From Cohnella phaseoli (GTDB lineage: Bacteria; Bacillota; Bacilli; Paenibacillales; Paenibacillaceae), in contig NZ_QRDZ01000040.1 of the NCBI RefSeq assembly GCF_003386235.1, positions 1 through 64,000 on the forward strand: a stretch of 64,000 nucleotides of DNA. Direction: 5' to 3'. Both the position numbers and the translations under genes were made by a program. The notes beneath the pieces were generated by a model that did no database searches, was not told where the DNA came from, and saw nothing but the letters and a program-made list of their open reading frames with translations. This document shows, in pieces, positions 43,923 through 53,322 of the stretch (position 1 is the stretch's first letter; the number at the start of each line of letters is the position of its first letter).

Positions 43923-44915
43923 TCAAAGCGTACGGATCATTTCGAAGTTGCCCGGCTCCGCACGAAAGCCGAGCAAATCGCGATTGATTCGCAGCATCGG
44001 AGCGTTCATGGAATAGTTATTCGTCCGCAGATAGGCAACCCGGCTAGTCTGAGCCGTACGCACGCCGAGCAGCTTCAAGGCCAACGCTATTCTGCGCCCT
44101 CGGTATTCCGGCAGCACGGCGGTGTACTGATGGTACATGGCTTGCGTTTGTTCATTGTACTGAAGAGCCACGACTCCGACGTAGCGATCTCCGTCCTTGG
44201 CGATGTGAATCCATTCCGGCCGTATGCCGGGCAGCTGAAGGTTCCATTTCTTCCATTCTTCGAACCAAGGATAATCGCCTACGAAGCCGGGAATGTCGGG
44301 ATGAGTCGTTTTATACAACTCATGGAGCTTACGCTCGTTCTCTTCGCCGGGTTCCTCCGCCAACGTAACGAAACGAATGCCGCCGCGTTCTGCATCGGCG
44401 ATCGACTCGCTCAAAGCTTCTTCAATTGTGTAGGCCTCCAAATCCAATACGGATTCAAAGGAATGCCGTCCTTTGACATAGCCTCGCCGCTGCGCGAACG
44501 CGATGGACGCTTCGTCCGATTCTCGCAAATAATCGACAAGGCGCGAGGCTTTAACTTCGCGTGCCCAGTTCATCAGTTCAGCGTACAGGGCGCCGCCGAT
44601 TCCGTTGCGCCGCGCGTCCGTGTGTACGACGACCGTATGACCCAGCGACCCGGGTTCGTTCCATGGCGCTCTCCAGACGATCGCGTAGCCGACAACCTGG
44701 CCGTGCTCGTTTTCCGCCACCCACTTGGGCCGATCCCAGCCCATCAGCTTGCCGTCCTCATTGTAATGGAGCTGTCCGGGAGGAATCTTTTCTTCGTCCG
44801 CCTGAAGCTCTTGGGCTGTGGTCGGCTCCGACCAGATCAGATTGAGCAGAGGCGCTACAGCCGGATAATCGTCCGGGTGACGCAATTTTCTGATTAAGAA
44901 ATGAATAAACCCCAA
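43923..44915 (-). CDS. Double-GNAT-domain N-acetyltransferase
   Basis: This 330-residue protein contains two GNAT folds. The first (about 1-165) has the acetyl-CoA loop VHTDARRNGIGGALY; the second (about 170-330) has AVLPEYRGRRIALALK. It would transfer an acetyl group from acetyl-CoA to an unknown amine. The start is uncertain. TTG 44915 lies too close to the GGGAGG site, while an ATT three codons later has ideal spacing; neither ATG nor GTG is available. It is divergent from the MerR gene. Confidence 0.82.
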   Translation of the reverse strand: MGFIHFLIRKLRHPDDYPAVAPLLNLIWSEPTTAQELQADEEKIPPGQLHYNEDGKLMGWDRPKWVAENEHGQVVGYAIVWRAPWNEPGSLGHTVVVHTDARRNGIGGALYAELMNWAREVKASRLVDYLRESDEASIAFAQRRGYVKGRHSFESVLDLEAYTIEEALSESIADAERGGIRFVTLAEEPGEENERKLHELYKTTHPDIPGFVGDYPWFEEWKKWNLQLPGIRPEWIHIAKDGDRYVGVVALQYNEQTQAMYHQYTAVLPEYRGRRIALALKLLGVRTAQTSRVAYLRTNNYSMNAPMLRINRDLLGFRAEPGNFEMIRTL

Positions 44916-45040
44916 CCTCCCGTTCCTATTATTTCCTTATTATCGCATTACTTTCTCTTCATTTCGCGGTAGAGTTTGACTATAAACAAATACACTTGAA
45001 TTTTAGCAGCTGGCGGTTGCGGCAATTTTGATTTTTACAC

Positions 45041-45071
45041 TTGCACGTTACGTTACGTAAGGTTTTATAAT
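45041..45071 (+). promoter_or_regulatory. MerR-type promoter with 19-base spacer
   Basis: TTGCAC (45041-45046) and TATAAT (45066-45071) are separated by 19 bases, the over-long spacing that MerR proteins correct by twisting DNA. The spacer contains the repeats ACGTTACGTTACGTAA, a likely operator. The MerR gene at 45116 should regulate itself and the SRPBCC genes from here. Confidence 0.65.
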
Positions 45072-45115
45072 GAAGCTACCGGTACTTCGCTAGCGCCCAA
45101 GAACGGAGTTGATTC

Positions 45116-45607
45116 ATGACCAAGCTATGGAAAGTCGGCGACCTCGCCAAACTGACGGGACTTACGGTGCGAACTTTACGGTTTTACGATCAGATCGGTT
45201 TGTTTTCCCCGTCCGCTCAGACCGAATCCGGCCACAGGCTATATGGAGAATCGGACTTGTCGAGGCTGCATCAGATTTTGGCGCTGAAGGAGCTGGGGCT
45301 ATCGCTGGAAGAAGTAAGATCGGTTTTGAATGGCGGACAAGTCAGTCCTCTGGCCATCTTGGAGCTGCAGATGGAACGTCTTCGGGAGCAAATCAGACAC
45401 CATGAGAATCGTCTGGACCTGCTTAGACACGTTTCCAAGTCGGTACAGAGAGAGGAACGGCTGTCGGCCGAGGATTTTGCAAGCTTGCTGCAGGCGATGA
45501 AAACGGAATTCGAGAAGCCGGTCTTCGAGCGGCGTTCGAGCTGGGAGCGGCATCTGGATCGATTGGGAGAGACGCTTGCCGAGGAAAATGAAAATCAAGA
45601 ACCCTGA
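45116..45607 (+). CDS. MerR-family transcriptional regulator
   Basis: This 163-residue protein has an N-terminal winged helix (WKVGDLAKLTGLTVRTLRFYDQIGLFSP) with the usual RLYGESDLSRLHQI wing and dimerisation coiled coil (about 75-130). The C-terminal region has no Cys pair, so it is not a metal sensor of the CueR/MerR type. It belongs with TipA/BmrR-like or unknown-effector members. It lies 12 bases before the first SRPBCC gene, forming a three-gene operon. Confidence 0.88.
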   Translation: MTKLWKVGDLAKLTGLTVRTLRFYDQIGLFSPSAQTESGHRLYGESDLSRLHQILALKELGLSLEEVRSVLNGGQVSPLAILELQMERLREQIRHHENRLDLLRHVSKSVQREERLSAEDFASLLQAMKTEFEKPVFERRSSWERHLDRLGETLAEENENQEP

Positions 45608-45619
45608 GGAGGAACTATC

Positions 45620-46069
45620 ATGAACGAAAGATTCGTCAAACACGCCACCTTTGCCATCGAGAAAACATATGCCGCCGCGCCGGAGCGGGTATTCCGCGTC
45701 TGGGCGGATCCGCAGCTTAAAGCCAAATGGTTTTCGCCGGCAGACAGCTTCGACTTCAGGGTCGGCGGACGAGAGTATAGCCGCGGCGGGCCGCCGGAAG
45801 GGCCGGTTTTCACCTTTGACGCATGCTATCAAGAGCTTGTTCCAGATCAACGCATCGTCTATAGTTATACGCTGGATTCGGACGATACGCGTATTTCCGT
45901 CTCGATCACGACGGTCGAGTTCGTTCGGACGGAAGGCGGCACGAAGCTGATCTTCACCGAGCAGGGCGCTTATTTTGACGGGCACGATACGCCGGAAATC
46001 AGGGAGCATGGTACAAATCTGATGCTGGACGGGATTGTTCCGTTAGTGGAAGGAGCCGATGAAGCGTGA
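45620..46069 (+). CDS. SRPBCC (AHSA1-like) protein 1
   Basis: This 149-residue protein has the AHA1/START-like helix-grip fold: an opening RVFRVWADPQLKAKWFSP, central GGREYSRGGPPEGP, and the ending GTNLMLDGIVPLVEGA. Such small proteins form a hydrophobic pocket and often accompany ArsR or MerR regulators. AGGAGG precedes ATG 45620. Its ligand is unknown. It ends in a GTGA overlap with the next, homologous gene. Confidence 0.85.
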   Translation: MNERFVKHATFAIEKTYAAAPERVFRVWADPQLKAKWFSPADSFDFRVGGREYSRGGPPEGPVFTFDACYQELVPDQRIVYSYTLDSDDTRISVSITTVEFVRTEGGTKLIFTEQGAYFDGHDTPEIREHGTNLMLDGIVPLVEGADEA

Positions 46070-46515
46070 CGATCGGCGAAAATGAAAATGAATTGGTAGC
46101 CGCACGCGAGTACGGTTGTTCGCGGGAGCTCGTATTCCGGGCTTGGACAACTCCGGAATTGCTTGCTCGGTGGTGGGGGCCGGAGGGCTTCAACAATACA
46201 TTCCATAAGTGCGATGTTCGTCCGGGCGGCGAATGGAAATTCACGATGCACGGACCCGACGGTACAAATTATCCGAACGAATGCGTATTTGTCGAGATTG
46301 TGCAGCCGGAACGAGTCGTGCTGGATCATCTGTCCGGCCATGAATTTCGGATAACGGCCACTTTCGAGGAGAGCAATGGGAGAACCGTAGTTACCTTCCG
46401 TCAGCGCTTTAAGCTAAAGGAGGACTTCGAGCAGGCCAAGCCGTACTGCATCGATGCCAACGAGCAAAATCTGGATCGGTTGGGAACGGTTCTGTCGGAG
46501 CTGGCTCATAAGTAA
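46066..46515 (+). CDS. SRPBCC (AHSA1-like) protein 2
   Basis: This 149-residue protein starts at GTG 46066, inside the stop region of its paralogue. It has the same fold (LVFRAWTTPELLARWWGPEGF, GGEWKFTMHGPDG, ending NLDRLGTVLSEL). The pair may be a tandem duplication that diverged, or may act as a heterodimer. It is the last gene of the MerR operon. Confidence 0.85.
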   Translation: MTIGENENELVAAREYGCSRELVFRAWTTPELLARWWGPEGFNNTFHKCDVRPGGEWKFTMHGPDGTNYPNECVFVEIVQPERVVLDHLSGHEFRITATFEESNGRTVVTFRQRFKLKEDFEQAKPYCIDANEQNLDRLGTVLSELAHK

Positions 46516-46532
46516 AGAGAGTCTTACGAAAT

Positions 46533-46679
46533 GATTATCGATGGGATATTCCGGGTATCTATCTCCTTCCGTTGCTATACGATCCTGAAACTTGAAGGGT
46601 AAACCCGTAAAGGGGTAGTTTCAGGACCGTATGAGGCAGTCTCCAGGAGATAGATACCCTTATTTTTTCATCGATAATC
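46533..46679. repeat. Nested palindrome of 147 bases, also a likely bidirectional terminator
   Basis: Three sets of arms are nested. The outer arms are GATTATCGATG (46533-46543) with CATCGATAATC (46669-46679). The middle set is a perfect 15-base stem (46553-46567 with 46645-46659), and the inner set a 16-base stem with one mismatch (46577-46592 with 46617-46632). A small GGG/CCC tip lies at 46597-46606. TTATTTTTT follows the middle stem. It lies between convergent genes. The size and nesting exceed a simple terminator. Confidence 0.75.
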
Positions 46680-46724
46680 TTCTTGTACGCCTTTACTTAT
46701 GAGTCAGCCCCCCTCGTGTATTTC

Positions 46725-47501
46725 TTAAGGGGAGACAAGAAGATAATCCACGTTCTCCGCCATCCACTTGCCGTTGATATAGCGAATCGTAATGATGCGT
46801 TCAACGTTCATGCCTCCGGCATCGCGAGGACTTTCCAGCTGAGTGATGCTGCCGCGACCTGTTCCTTCATAGTAGTAGATGTAGGGCTTCGAAACAAATC
46901 GATGCTGCGTCAAGACACTTTTCCTCTGAACAATCTTGTTAATGAACTCATCCGTAAAATAAGGTTTGAACTTCGTGCGAATCTGCTTGTACTTGGACGG
47001 ATTGGCCGAATCGTTCGCCGCTTGGACGAGCGCGTTAAGCCGCGTCTGAGTCAGCTCCGGATACTGTCGGGCATTAATGACGACCTTCCGGTCGCCGAGC
47101 GAAGCGGTGGCTTTTTGCGTTTCGTTGTTCCAAGTGACCGTTCCTCCCAGCGATTGAGCGACAAAGCGAAGCGGCACATAAGTGACTCCGCGTTCGATAA
47201 TGGTGCGTGCGTCCAAGCGCACGCTTTTGCCGTTAACCGTCGCATAATCCGAATTAAGAGGCACATTAACCTCTATTTTCTCTCTTGTAATTTTTGCGGA
47301 TAATGTCGGCTTGTCCCACTTCACTTTGGCTCCCAACCCTTCGGAGACGACGCGAAGAGGAATAAGGATGTGACCCCGCTCGTTTTTTCCGTACACTGGA
47401 GCTGTAATTGTCGGTGACTCCTGCGCGGAGACTTGTCCGGACAGAACCGGCAGCAGCATCAGGGATGCAGCGAGCAAAACAGGCGTTAATTTTTTGGACA
47501 C
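46725..47501 (-). CDS. Secreted protein with copper-amine-oxidase-type stalk domain
   Basis: The product is 258 residues from GTG 47501, preceded by AAGGAGGA. The signal peptide ends near residue 26 (GQVSA). Residues about 35-150 form a Cu_amine_oxidN1/stalk domain (ILIPLRVVSEGLGAKVKWD, TYVPLRFVAQSLGGTVTWNN), a common extracellular repeat in Paenibacillaceae that is not itself an oxidase. The C-terminal 100 residues (YIYYYEGTGRGSI, NVERIITIRYINGKWMAENVDYLL) look like an NTF2-type or lipoprotein-like fold. The function is unknown; it is probably envelope-associated. Confidence 0.8.
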   Translation of the reverse strand: MSKKLTPVLLAASLMLLPVLSGQVSAQESPTITAPVYGKNERGHILIPLRVVSEGLGAKVKWDKPTLSAKITREKIEVNVPLNSDYATVNGKSVRLDARTIIERGVTYVPLRFVAQSLGGTVTWNNETQKATASLGDRKVVINARQYPELTQTRLNALVQAANDSANPSKYKQIRTKFKPYFTDEFINKIVQRKSVLTQHRFVSKPYIYYYEGTGRGSITQLESPRDAGGMNVERIITIRYINGKWMAENVDYLLVSP

Positions 47502-47867
47502 GGATATTCCTCCTTAATTAAATAACTATGGTCATTTGGACGCCTCTTTCAGGGGCAAAGATGACGTCATGACTAATATATACCCAGCATTTGTATAAAC
47601 GAAAACGGGGGTTCTCATTAAGTAGAGTCATAAGAGATTATCGATAGCTTGAACACCCGTCGCAGGCCGCATAATAGAGAGAAGCCGGTGCCCGCTCGGA
47701 CGGTGTTTCGGCCCTGTTAACTTCGTCTACAATCGCTCTATTATTTTGCCTGACAAAAAAAGGTGTTTGGCGATTTTTGTCGAAATTATGGCTAATGTAA
47801 GGCTTGGTTAACGTATTGCATAAACGGATGATGTTCAGATCAGCTATGAGATGGGGGGGAAAGGCGC
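47502..47867. other. Gap upstream of cheA
   Basis: This gap of 366 bases contains no convincing gene. No sigma-D type promoter (TAAA with GCCGATAT) or riboswitch could be recognised by eye. It must contain the divergent promoters of the stalk-domain gene and the chemosensory operon. Confidence 0.4.
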
Positions 47868-49979
47868 TTGGATCAAGGATTTTCCAACGATTCGATATTG
47901 GACATTTACATCTATGAAACGACGCAAAATATCGATCAGCTCGAAAAAACCGTTATGACGTTCGAAAAAGCTAACGGTCTTACCCTCGACACCGTGAATG
48001 AGATTTTCCGAATTATGCACACGATCAAAGGCTCGTCCGCCATGATGACGTACAACAATATTGCGTCGCTGGCCCATGCGATGGAGGATTTATTTTTTTA
48101 CATCCGAGAGGAGAAACATGTCAACTTAGATCTCGTCCTGCTGTCCGACCTCATTTTAGAAGGTATCGATTTCATAAAACTGGAACTAGACAAAGTAAGA
48201 AGCGCGGGAAGCCTCGACGGCGACCCTGGCAGCCTGATCGAGACGATCAGAAGATTCCTGTCCGTCATCAAGGCGCAAGGCGGAGGCTCATCGCCTCCCA
48301 GAGCGAGGAAGGAAGCCGTCGCGGCGCAGCCGCGGTCGCTTCCCTCCGGGCCTGGCGCCGGAGCGGCCCGTTCGCGGCTGCAAGCTTATGAAGCCGTCAT
48401 TCATTTTGACGACGGCTGCGAGATGGAGAACATCAGGGCGTACGCTATCGTCCATCATCTAAGCGAGATTGCCGAAGATTTCTCGTATTCTCCCGAAGAT
48501 ATCGTCGAGAACGGCGACAGCGTCCATATCATTCGGGAGAGGGGCTTTAAGGCGACGTTCAGAAGCGCAAGAACGCTGCGGGAGCTGCATGATATAATCG
48601 CGAGCACCGCGTTCGTGCGCAATCTGTCGCTTGTCGAGCTGGAGGACGAATCGTCTTCGAAGCCTTCTGAACAAACGGAGCTTGCGATAGCCGAGCTTGA
48701 GCTCGCGGCCGCGGCGGAGCCTCTCGTCAAGGCCGAACCCCCGGCCAAAGCCCAGTCGCCGACCCGGGAGCAGGCGGAGAATAAGGGCGCCCAGCAAAGC
48801 TTTATCAGCGTTGACGTAGACAAATTGGACAAGCTGATGGATTTGATGGGGGAAATGGTGATCGCCGAAGCGATGGTGACCCAGAACCCGGAGCTTAAGG
48901 CGCTGCAGTTGGGCGGCTTCGACAAAGCGGCTCGCCAGCTCAGGAAAATTACGAGCGAAATGCGCGATATGGTGATGTCCATTCGCATGGTTCCGCTGTC
49001 CGCCACCTTCCATAAGATGCATCGCATCGTCAGAGATATGGGGCGAAAGCTGGACAAGGAGCTGGAGCTGACGCTGATCGGGGAAGCAACCGAAGTGGAC
49101 AAAAACATCATCGAGCATATTTCCGATCCGTTGATGCACCTCGTGCGCAATGCCGCCGATCACGGCATCGAGTCCTCCGAAGCGAGAGCGGCAAGCGGCA
49201 AGCCGCAGGCCGGTCGGATTACGCTGGAGGCGCAAAATGCCGGGAGCAACGTGCTTGTTACCGTTAAGGACGACGGCAAGGGATTGAGCAAAGACAAAAT
49301 ATTGGCCAAAGCGAAGAAGCAGGGCTTGTTGATGAAGCCTGAGAATGAAATGACGGACAAGGAAATTTACAATCTGATTTTTCTTCCCGGCTTCTCCACC
49401 AACGAGAACGTAACGGAATTTTCCGGACGGGGGGTTGGCATGGACGTCGTCTCGAAAAATTTAGAGGCGGTCGGCGGCTCGGTGTCGATTGACAGCGAGG
49501 AGGGCGTCGGAACGGTCACGACGTTGAGAATCCCGCTTACGTTGGCGATTATCGACGGCATGAACATCCGGGTCGGAAGCGCCAAGTATACGATCCCTAC
49601 GACCTCGATCCAGGAAACCTTCCAAGCGAAGCTGCGGGATATCGTCACGGATCCGGATTCGAACGAAATGATTTTGCTGCGCGGCAAAGTGTATCCGATT
49701 CTGCGCCTTCATGAGCTGTATTCGGTGCCGGCCGCCGTTGCCGATCTTACAGAGGGCATTATGCTCATGGTGGAGCAGGACGGCAAAAGCGTGTGCCTGT
49801 TCGCCGACGCGCTTCTGGGGCAGCAACAGGTCGTCGTCAAGGCGCTGCCCGGCTACATTGCCAACAACCGAAGAATCGAAGGGCTGGCCGGGTGTACGCT
49901 GCTCGGAGACGGCAGCATCAGTCTGATCCTCAATATCGGCGGATTACTGAACAAGAAGTCGCAGATTTCTTCCCAATGA
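47868..49979 (+). CDS. cheA: Chemotaxis histidine kinase CheA
   Basis: The product is 703 residues from TTG 47868, preceded by a GGGGGGGAAAGG site. Domains in order are P1 histidine phosphotransfer (IFRIMHTIKGSSA, His51), a P2-like response-regulator-docking domain (about 165-260), P3 dimerisation (VDKLDKLMDLMGEMVIAEAMV region), P4 ATPase (LVRNAADHGIE; GRGVGMDVV) and P5 CheW-like (from about 565). It phosphorylates CheB here and presumably a CheY encoded elsewhere. It is first in a cluster with cheW and a receptor. Confidence 0.94.
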   Translation: MDQGFSNDSILDIYIYETTQNIDQLEKTVMTFEKANGLTLDTVNEIFRIMHTIKGSSAMMTYNNIASLAHAMEDLFFYIREEKHVNLDLVLLSDLILEGIDFIKLELDKVRSAGSLDGDPGSLIETIRRFLSVIKAQGGGSSPPRARKEAVAAQPRSLPSGPGAGAARSRLQAYEAVIHFDDGCEMENIRAYAIVHHLSEIAEDFSYSPEDIVENGDSVHIIRERGFKATFRSARTLRELHDIIASTAFVRNLSLVELEDESSSKPSEQTELAIAELELAAAAEPLVKAEPPAKAQSPTREQAENKGAQQSFISVDVDKLDKLMDLMGEMVIAEAMVTQNPELKALQLGGFDKAARQLRKITSEMRDMVMSIRMVPLSATFHKMHRIVRDMGRKLDKELELTLIGEATEVDKNIIEHISDPLMHLVRNAADHGIESSEARAASGKPQAGRITLEAQNAGSNVLVTVKDDGKGLSKDKILAKAKKQGLLMKPENEMTDKEIYNLIFLPGFSTNENVTEFSGRGVGMDVVSKNLEAVGGSVSIDSEEGVGTVTTLRIPLTLAIIDGMNIRVGSAKYTIPTTSIQETFQAKLRDIVTDPDSNEMILLRGKVYPILRLHELYSVPAAVADLTEGIMLMVEQDGKSVCLFADALLGQQQVVVKALPGYIANNRRIEGLAGCTLLGDGSISLILNIGGLLNKKSQISSQ

Positions 49980-49997
49980 CTAGAGAGGAGTGTCCGA

Positions 49998-50492
49998 ATG
50001 GCGCAGATCCAACAACAGGAACAAATGGAGCAAGAGGATACGCAACAAGGGAAGTTCCTTACTTTCGCGCTGGGGAACGAGACGTTCGGCATCGAAATTC
50101 GGTATGTCACCGAGATTATCGGCATTCAGCCGATTACCGAGGTGCCTGAGCTTCCGGAGTACATCAAAGGGATCATTAATCTCCGAGGCAAAATTATTCC
50201 CGTCATGGACGTGAGGCTCCGGTTCAAAAAGGAATACAGAGCGTACAACGATCGCACTTGCGTCATTGTAGTGGATATCGACGACGACTGCATTGGACTT
50301 ATCGTGGATAGCGTCGCGGAGGTGCTCGCGATTCCGGAAGCCGACATTATCGCCCCTCCGGAAATTCATAGAACGAGCAACAGGTACATCAAGGGCGTTG
50401 GCAAAGTCGGAAATGAAGTCAAGCTGATTTTGGACGGCAACAGATTGCTGAATGACGGAGATCTCGATCAACTGCACAGCTCCATTTTATAA
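49998..50492 (+). CDS. cheW: Chemotaxis coupling protein CheW
   Basis: This 164-residue single CheW domain (FGIEIRYVTEIIG, YIKGIINLRGKIIPVMD, IVDSVAEVL) follows a Gln/Glu-rich N-terminal extension. GAGAGGAG lies upstream of ATG 49998. It links receptors to CheA. It lies 18 bases after cheA and 45 bases before the receptor gene. Confidence 0.93.
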   Translation: MAQIQQQEQMEQEDTQQGKFLTFALGNETFGIEIRYVTEIIGIQPITEVPELPEYIKGIINLRGKIIPVMDVRLRFKKEYRAYNDRTCVIVVDIDDDCIGLIVDSVAEVLAIPEADIIAPPEIHRTSNRYIKGVGKVGNEVKLILDGNRLLNDGDLDQLHSSIL

Positions 50493-50537
50493 TTGCGAAC
50501 AGCTAGAAACAGATCACATCCATTAGGAGGAAGCTGT

Positions 50538-52397
50538 ATGGTGAATAAGAGGGGCATTAAGCAATCTACGTTGAATTATTTGTTGGGCGGCCTGTCCTTG
50601 GTGCTGGCGATTGTGCTGGTGATTTTGTCGATTCAAGTGATGGGTTCATTCGAAAAGATGAGAACCGCCGAGCAGAGAAAATCCGAATTCAAGCAGCTTG
50701 GCTTCGATCTGACGAACGCCTCGGAATATTTGACAGGCGAGGTCAGAGCTTACGTCCAATTCGGAGACAAAACGCATTACGACAATTACTGGAGAGAAGT
50801 CAACGAGACGAAAACGAGGGACCACATTGTCGCAAAGCTGACGGAGCTGGGAGCTCCGCAGAACGAGCTTGATCTGATCACCGAAGCGAAAAAGAATTCC
50901 GATGCGCTCGTCGGTATAGAAGAAAAAGCGATGCAGGCGGTGGAGGAAGGGAAGCTCGATGACGGTCGGCGTCTGGTATTCGGCGAACAGTACGATCAGG
51001 GCAAGCAGGCCATCAAGGGGCTAATCGAGAAATTCCAGGAAACGATGAACGCCAGAGCCTCCGGCGAGCTGGACCAGGCAGCTGACGATATGCAGAGGAA
51101 CATTATTATCATGATCGTGCTTATCGTGATTACCGCAGTGTTCAGCGGCATTAGCCTGCTGCTGTCGCATTTCAAAATCATTAAGCCGATTATCCGGATT
51201 AAAGAAAACATGGTGCGGGTGGCGGAAGGAGATCTGTCGCAATCCGTCAAGGTCACGATCGACAATACCGAAATCGGGCAGCTGGCGTATGGGACGGCGA
51301 CTGTTATCGCGACATTCCAAAGCGTGGTAAACGAAGTTACGCATATTTTGACGGAAATGTCGAACGGCAATCTTGTCGTCGAGATCACCAGCGATTACAG
51401 AGGAGATTTCGCCGAGATCAAAACCTCGCTGAATCGAATCGTCGAATCCTTCAATGAAGTGCTGAGCGACGTGAAATCCGCGGCGGATCAAGTCGCCTCC
51501 GCTTCGGCGCAAGTGTCCGATTCGAGCATTTCGTTGTCTCAGGGAGCTACCGAGCAGGCCAGCTCCATTGAGGAGCTTACCGCGTCTATCGAGGAAATTT
51601 CGGCGCAGACGCGTTTGAACGCCGACAATGCGAGCGAAGCGAACGGATTGGCCGAAACCGCCAAGATGAATGCGGAGCAAGGCAACGGACAGATGAAGGA
51701 GATGCTCCGAGCGATGCAGGATATCAACGAGTCCTCCGCCAACATCTCCAAGATTATCAAGGTTATAGACGAGATCGCGTTCCAGACGAACATCCTGGCT
51801 CTGAACGCCGCAGTGGAAGCGGCCAGGGCGGGCCAGCACGGCAAAGGCTTTGCCGTCGTTGCGGAAGAGGTGCGGAATCTGGCGGCGCGTTCGGCGAATG
51901 CCGCGAAAGAAACGACCGATATGATCGAAAGCTCAATTCGCAAGGTGGAGGGCGGCACCCGCATAGCTAACGAGACCGCCGGCGCGCTCGTCAAAATCGT
52001 AGAAAATGTCGAGAAGGTAGCGACGCTGGTCAGCGATATCGCAGTAGCCTCCAACGAGCAGGCGATCGGCATCTCGCAAATCAACCAGGGAGTTATGCAA
52101 GTGTCCCATGTCGTGCAGAACAACTCGGCAACGTCCGAGGAGAGCGCCGCAGCCAGCGAGCAGTTGGCCAGCCAGGCGGAGCTGCTGAAGGATCAGGTCG
52201 GCAGATTCCGGCTGAAAAGAGAAAATCGGCGTTCGCCCTATCGGGAATTGGACGGCTTAAACCCCGAGGTGCTGAAGATGCTGGAAGCGATGAGCAGAAA
52301 CAAAAGGACGGAAGAGCACGCCGATGGCTATAGAGAAGCCGCTGCTTCCGGAACCAAGAAGATCGCTCTGAGCGATTTCGAGTTCGGCAAGTATTAA
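50538..52397 (+). CDS. Methyl-accepting chemotaxis protein 1
   Basis: The product is 619 residues from ATG 50538, preceded by TAGGAGGA; the in-frame ATG at 50493 lacks a site. Two membrane segments (about 15-38 and 193-213) flank a helical-bundle sensor, followed by tandem HAMP-like regions and the signalling domain with the hairpin tip EIAFQTNILALNAAVEAARAG. That tip and flanking sequence resemble proteobacterial receptors more than the typical Bacillus receptor. A C-terminal tail of about 60 residues (charged) may tether CheR or be disordered. Confidence 0.92.
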   Translation: MVNKRGIKQSTLNYLLGGLSLVLAIVLVILSIQVMGSFEKMRTAEQRKSEFKQLGFDLTNASEYLTGEVRAYVQFGDKTHYDNYWREVNETKTRDHIVAKLTELGAPQNELDLITEAKKNSDALVGIEEKAMQAVEEGKLDDGRRLVFGEQYDQGKQAIKGLIEKFQETMNARASGELDQAADDMQRNIIIMIVLIVITAVFSGISLLLSHFKIIKPIIRIKENMVRVAEGDLSQSVKVTIDNTEIGQLAYGTATVIATFQSVVNEVTHILTEMSNGNLVVEITSDYRGDFAEIKTSLNRIVESFNEVLSDVKSAADQVASASAQVSDSSISLSQGATEQASSIEELTASIEEISAQTRLNADNASEANGLAETAKMNAEQGNGQMKEMLRAMQDINESSANISKIIKVIDEIAFQTNILALNAAVEAARAGQHGKGFAVVAEEVRNLAARSANAAKETTDMIESSIRKVEGGTRIANETAGALVKIVENVEKVATLVSDIAVASNEQAIGISQINQGVMQVSHVVQNNSATSEESAAASEQLASQAELLKDQVGRFRLKRENRRSPYRELDGLNPEVLKMLEAMSRNKRTEEHADGYREAAASGTKKIALSDFEFGKY

Positions 52398-52408
52398 GCA
52401 GGAAGAAG

Positions 52409-52444
52409 GAGCGGTCCAATCTTAGGGTTGACCGCTCTTTTTCT
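52409..52444 (+). terminator. Terminator after the first receptor gene
   Basis: GAGCGGTC (52409-52416) pairs with GACCGCTC (52430-52437), followed by TTTTTC. It divides the chemosensory cluster into cheA-cheW-mcp and cheR-cheB-mcp units, unless read-through occurs. Confidence 0.75.
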
Positions 52445-52501
52445 CCCTACGCGTTAGAATTCGCGGTACGAAAAGCCAGTCGGCAGGGCGGGTGGGAAAC
52501 G

Positions 52502-53317
52502 ATGAATCGCATTACCGAGCAAGAGTTTAAGCAATTCTCCGAATATATCAAACTCCATTACGGCATCCATCTTAAGGCGGAGAAGTTATCTCTGGTGGCC
52601 AGCAGGCTGAACCGCGAGCTTGCCGGCCGAAACTTTAACAACCTATCCGACTATTTGAGCTACGTCGTGGCCGACAGGACCGGTCAAGCGGCTGTCACTC
52701 TTCTCGACAAAATTACGACCAACTACACCTTTTTTATGCGAGAGCCCGCTCATTTTTACTTTTTTCGGGACAAGGTTTTGCCTTATCTGGCAAGCACGGT
52801 CAAGGACAAGGATTTGCGCATTTGGAGCGCCGCGTGCTCCTCGGGCGAGGAGCCGTACACTTTGGCGATGATGATCGACGAATATTTCGGACCGGAGAAA
52901 GCCCAATGGGATACGAAAATATTAGCCACAGACATATCGAACCAAGTTCTTGAAATTGCTGGAAAAGGGATATACACTAAGGACAAGATTGCGGCTCTGC
53001 CGGCCGCTTGGAAATTGAATTATTTTCGGGAGCTTGATGGGGAACAATCCGTTCTGGCGGATCGCATCCGCAATGAGGTTATTTTTCGCAAGCTGAATTT
53101 TATGGATAAAGTCTTTCCGTTTAAGCGCAAATTTCAGGTTATTTTCTGCAGGAATGTGATGATTTACTTCGATAATAAGACGAAGTACCAGCTGATTGAC
53201 AAATTATACGATTTGACCGAATACGGCGGTTATTTGTTTATTGGACATTCGGAATCCCTTGACCGTAATGCCACCCGATTCAAATATGTAATGCCCGCGG
53301 TCTACAGGAAGGGGTGA
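52502..53317 (+). CDS. cheR: Chemoreceptor methyltransferase CheR
   Basis: This 271-residue protein has a helical N-terminal domain (1-75) and an AdoMet-binding domain (IWSAACSSGEEPYTLAM; ILATDIS; FCRNVMIYF). It methylates receptor glutamates. There is no TPR extension. It overlaps the start region of cheB. Confidence 0.94.
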   Translation: MNRITEQEFKQFSEYIKLHYGIHLKAEKLSLVASRLNRELAGRNFNNLSDYLSYVVADRTGQAAVTLLDKITTNYTFFMREPAHFYFFRDKVLPYLASTVKDKDLRIWSAACSSGEEPYTLAMMIDEYFGPEKAQWDTKILATDISNQVLEIAGKGIYTKDKIAALPAAWKLNYFRELDGEQSVLADRIRNEVIFRKLNFMDKVFPFKRKFQVIFCRNVMIYFDNKTKYQLIDKLYDLTEYGGYLFIGHSESLDRNATRFKYVMPAVYRKG

Positions 53318-53322
53318 GGCAT

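Noticed and set aside
43923..44915. Plus-strand 330-codon frame mirroring the GNAT gene
   Set aside because: Only the minus strand shows the two acetyl-CoA-binding loops; the plus-strand frame has no motif.
47502..47867. Possible riboswitch upstream of cheA
   Set aside because: No consensus of a known riboswitch class could be recognised, and no terminator-antiterminator pair was seen.
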